NCBI GenBank assembly: GCA_050744165.1
Contig: JBOGGN010000279.1
Span: 1-21,382 of the forward strand
DNA: 21,382 nt
Direction of reading: 5' to 3'
DNA from: JBOGGN01 sp050744165
GTDB lineage: Bacteria; Actinomycetota; Acidimicrobiia; Acidimicrobiales; Palsa-688
A model generated the notes under the pieces. The model made no database searches. It was not told where the DNA came from and saw nothing but the letters and a program-made list of their open reading frames with translations. The position numbers and the translations under genes are program-made. Positions 20,956 through 21,382 of the stretch are shown piece by piece (positions within the stretch are counted from its first letter, which is position 1; each line of letters begins with the position of its first letter).

Positions 20956-21382
20956 GCGGGCGCCTCCCGGAGCTGTTCCAGGCGCACGCCCCGGGTCAGT
21001 GCCACGGCCGCGCCCCCGGCGGCGAGCAGCACGACAAGGACGGCCGCCGCCAAGACCAGAGCCATCTCGCCTGCTGGTGGGCGGTGGGTGAGCGCCGGGG
21101 CCAGCGGCACGGTCACAAACTCGGGGACCGCGGGCAGCGCCACCGCGGCTGCGACCAGGCCGGTGGCGACGCCGACGACCATGCCGAAGGCAAGGACGGC
21201 GATTTGCTCGGCCGCCAGGGCCCGCCGCAACGTCCGCTGGCTCAGGCCAGTGGCGGTGAGGGCGGCGTACTCATAGCGGCGGCGTCGGGCCGACAGGTAG
21301 AGCCCGAGGATGGCCCCGCCGGCCGCCAGTGCCGCCGCCGCCGCCCCATCTGCCAGGAACAGGACGCTCGCCAGTCCCGGGC
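20952..21382 (-). CDS. FtsX/MacB-type ABC permease, C-terminal part (cut by window edge)
   Basis: The last 143 or so residues of a permease whose start lies beyond the right edge. The visible part has a TM segment (ALAAGGAILGLYLSAR), the FtsX cytoplasmic loop RRRRYEYAALTATGLSQRTLRRALAAEQ (equivalent to the RRREIALLRALGAS consensus), a second TM segment (IAVLAFGMVVGVATGLVAAA), an exposed loop with PAVPEFVTVPLAPALTHRP, and a last TM segment (MALVLAAAVLVVLLAAGGAAV) before LTRGVRLEQLREAPA. The frame is open to the edge. It is the first visible gene of a permease-ATPase-ATPase operon with 4-nt overlaps at both junctions. Confidence 0.9.
   Translation of the reverse strand, partial: PGLASVLFLADGAAAAALAAGGAILGLYLSARRRRYEYAALTATGLSQRTLRRALAAEQIAVLAFGMVVGVATGLVAAAVALPAVPEFVTVPLAPALTHRPPAGEMALVLAAAVLVVLLAAGGAAVALTRGVRLEQLREAPA

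Overview
The window is a GC-rich chromosomal segment (roughly 70% G+C by eye) that reads like an actinobacterium. Supporting signs are heavy G/C at third codon positions, frequent GTG starts, candidate leaderless promoters, a dnaK-grpE-dnaJ-(HspR/CbpM-like)-clpB operon and a PknB-like receptor kinase. The class cannot be fixed from sequence alone; Acidimicrobiia-like is only a guess. No tRNA, rRNA, CRISPR array, transposase or phage gene was seen.

Layout. (1) 1-4535, minus strand: a tight heat-shock operon, dnaK > grpE > zinc-finger-less dnaJ (CbpA type) > CbpM/HspR-like > clpB, with clpB cut by the window edge. All junctions overlap or nearly touch. (2) 4736-5239: a divergent DUF1269 membrane protein. 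(3) 5291-7262, minus: an ArsR repressor followed by a 14-TM DHA2-type MFS exporter, with a 37-bp perfect palindrome over the exporter's promoter and start codon. (4) 7332-10748: a divergent pair, a GH3 lipoprotein with an altered catalytic loop and a transmembrane Ser/Thr kinase. (5) 10938-12923: a second winged-helix regulator with a phased-repeat promoter, a small ORF, and a second CbpA-type dnaJ with a HAIR-like element upstream. (6) 13020-13185: two tandem 83-bp palindrome-bearing repeats, downstream of a two-domain GNAT gene (13201-14130). (7) 14392-15912: an unknown 3-TM protein and an isoprenylcysteine-methyltransferase (Ste14/ICMT)-like membrane protein. (8) 15993-16691: an orphan OmpR-type response regulator. 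(9) 16929-19176, plus: a 31-residue hydrophobic peptide built from a 14-residue internal duplication, a Ste24-type membrane metalloprotease, and a translationally coupled anchored Ala/Ser/Thr-rich protein. (10) 19454-21382, minus: two ABC ATPases and the C-terminal part of an FtsX-type permease; the window ends inside the permease.

The best candidate for something undescribed is block 9 with its AT-richer leader, flanked by the divergent response regulator. The duplicated peptide differs between its two units almost only at synonymous sites, which argues that it is really translated and kept by selection. A Ste24-like protease directly downstream and a Ste14-like methyltransferase about 1 kb upstream recall the eukaryotic CaaX-processing pair, although the peptide has no cysteine, so any prenylation link is speculation.

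Other points worth following are the two operator-over-leaderless-start arrangements, the palindromic tandem repeats, the 21-bp repeats near 19.3 kb, the GH3 protein lacking the NagZ catalytic histidine, and an AbrB-like tail on one ABC ATPase.
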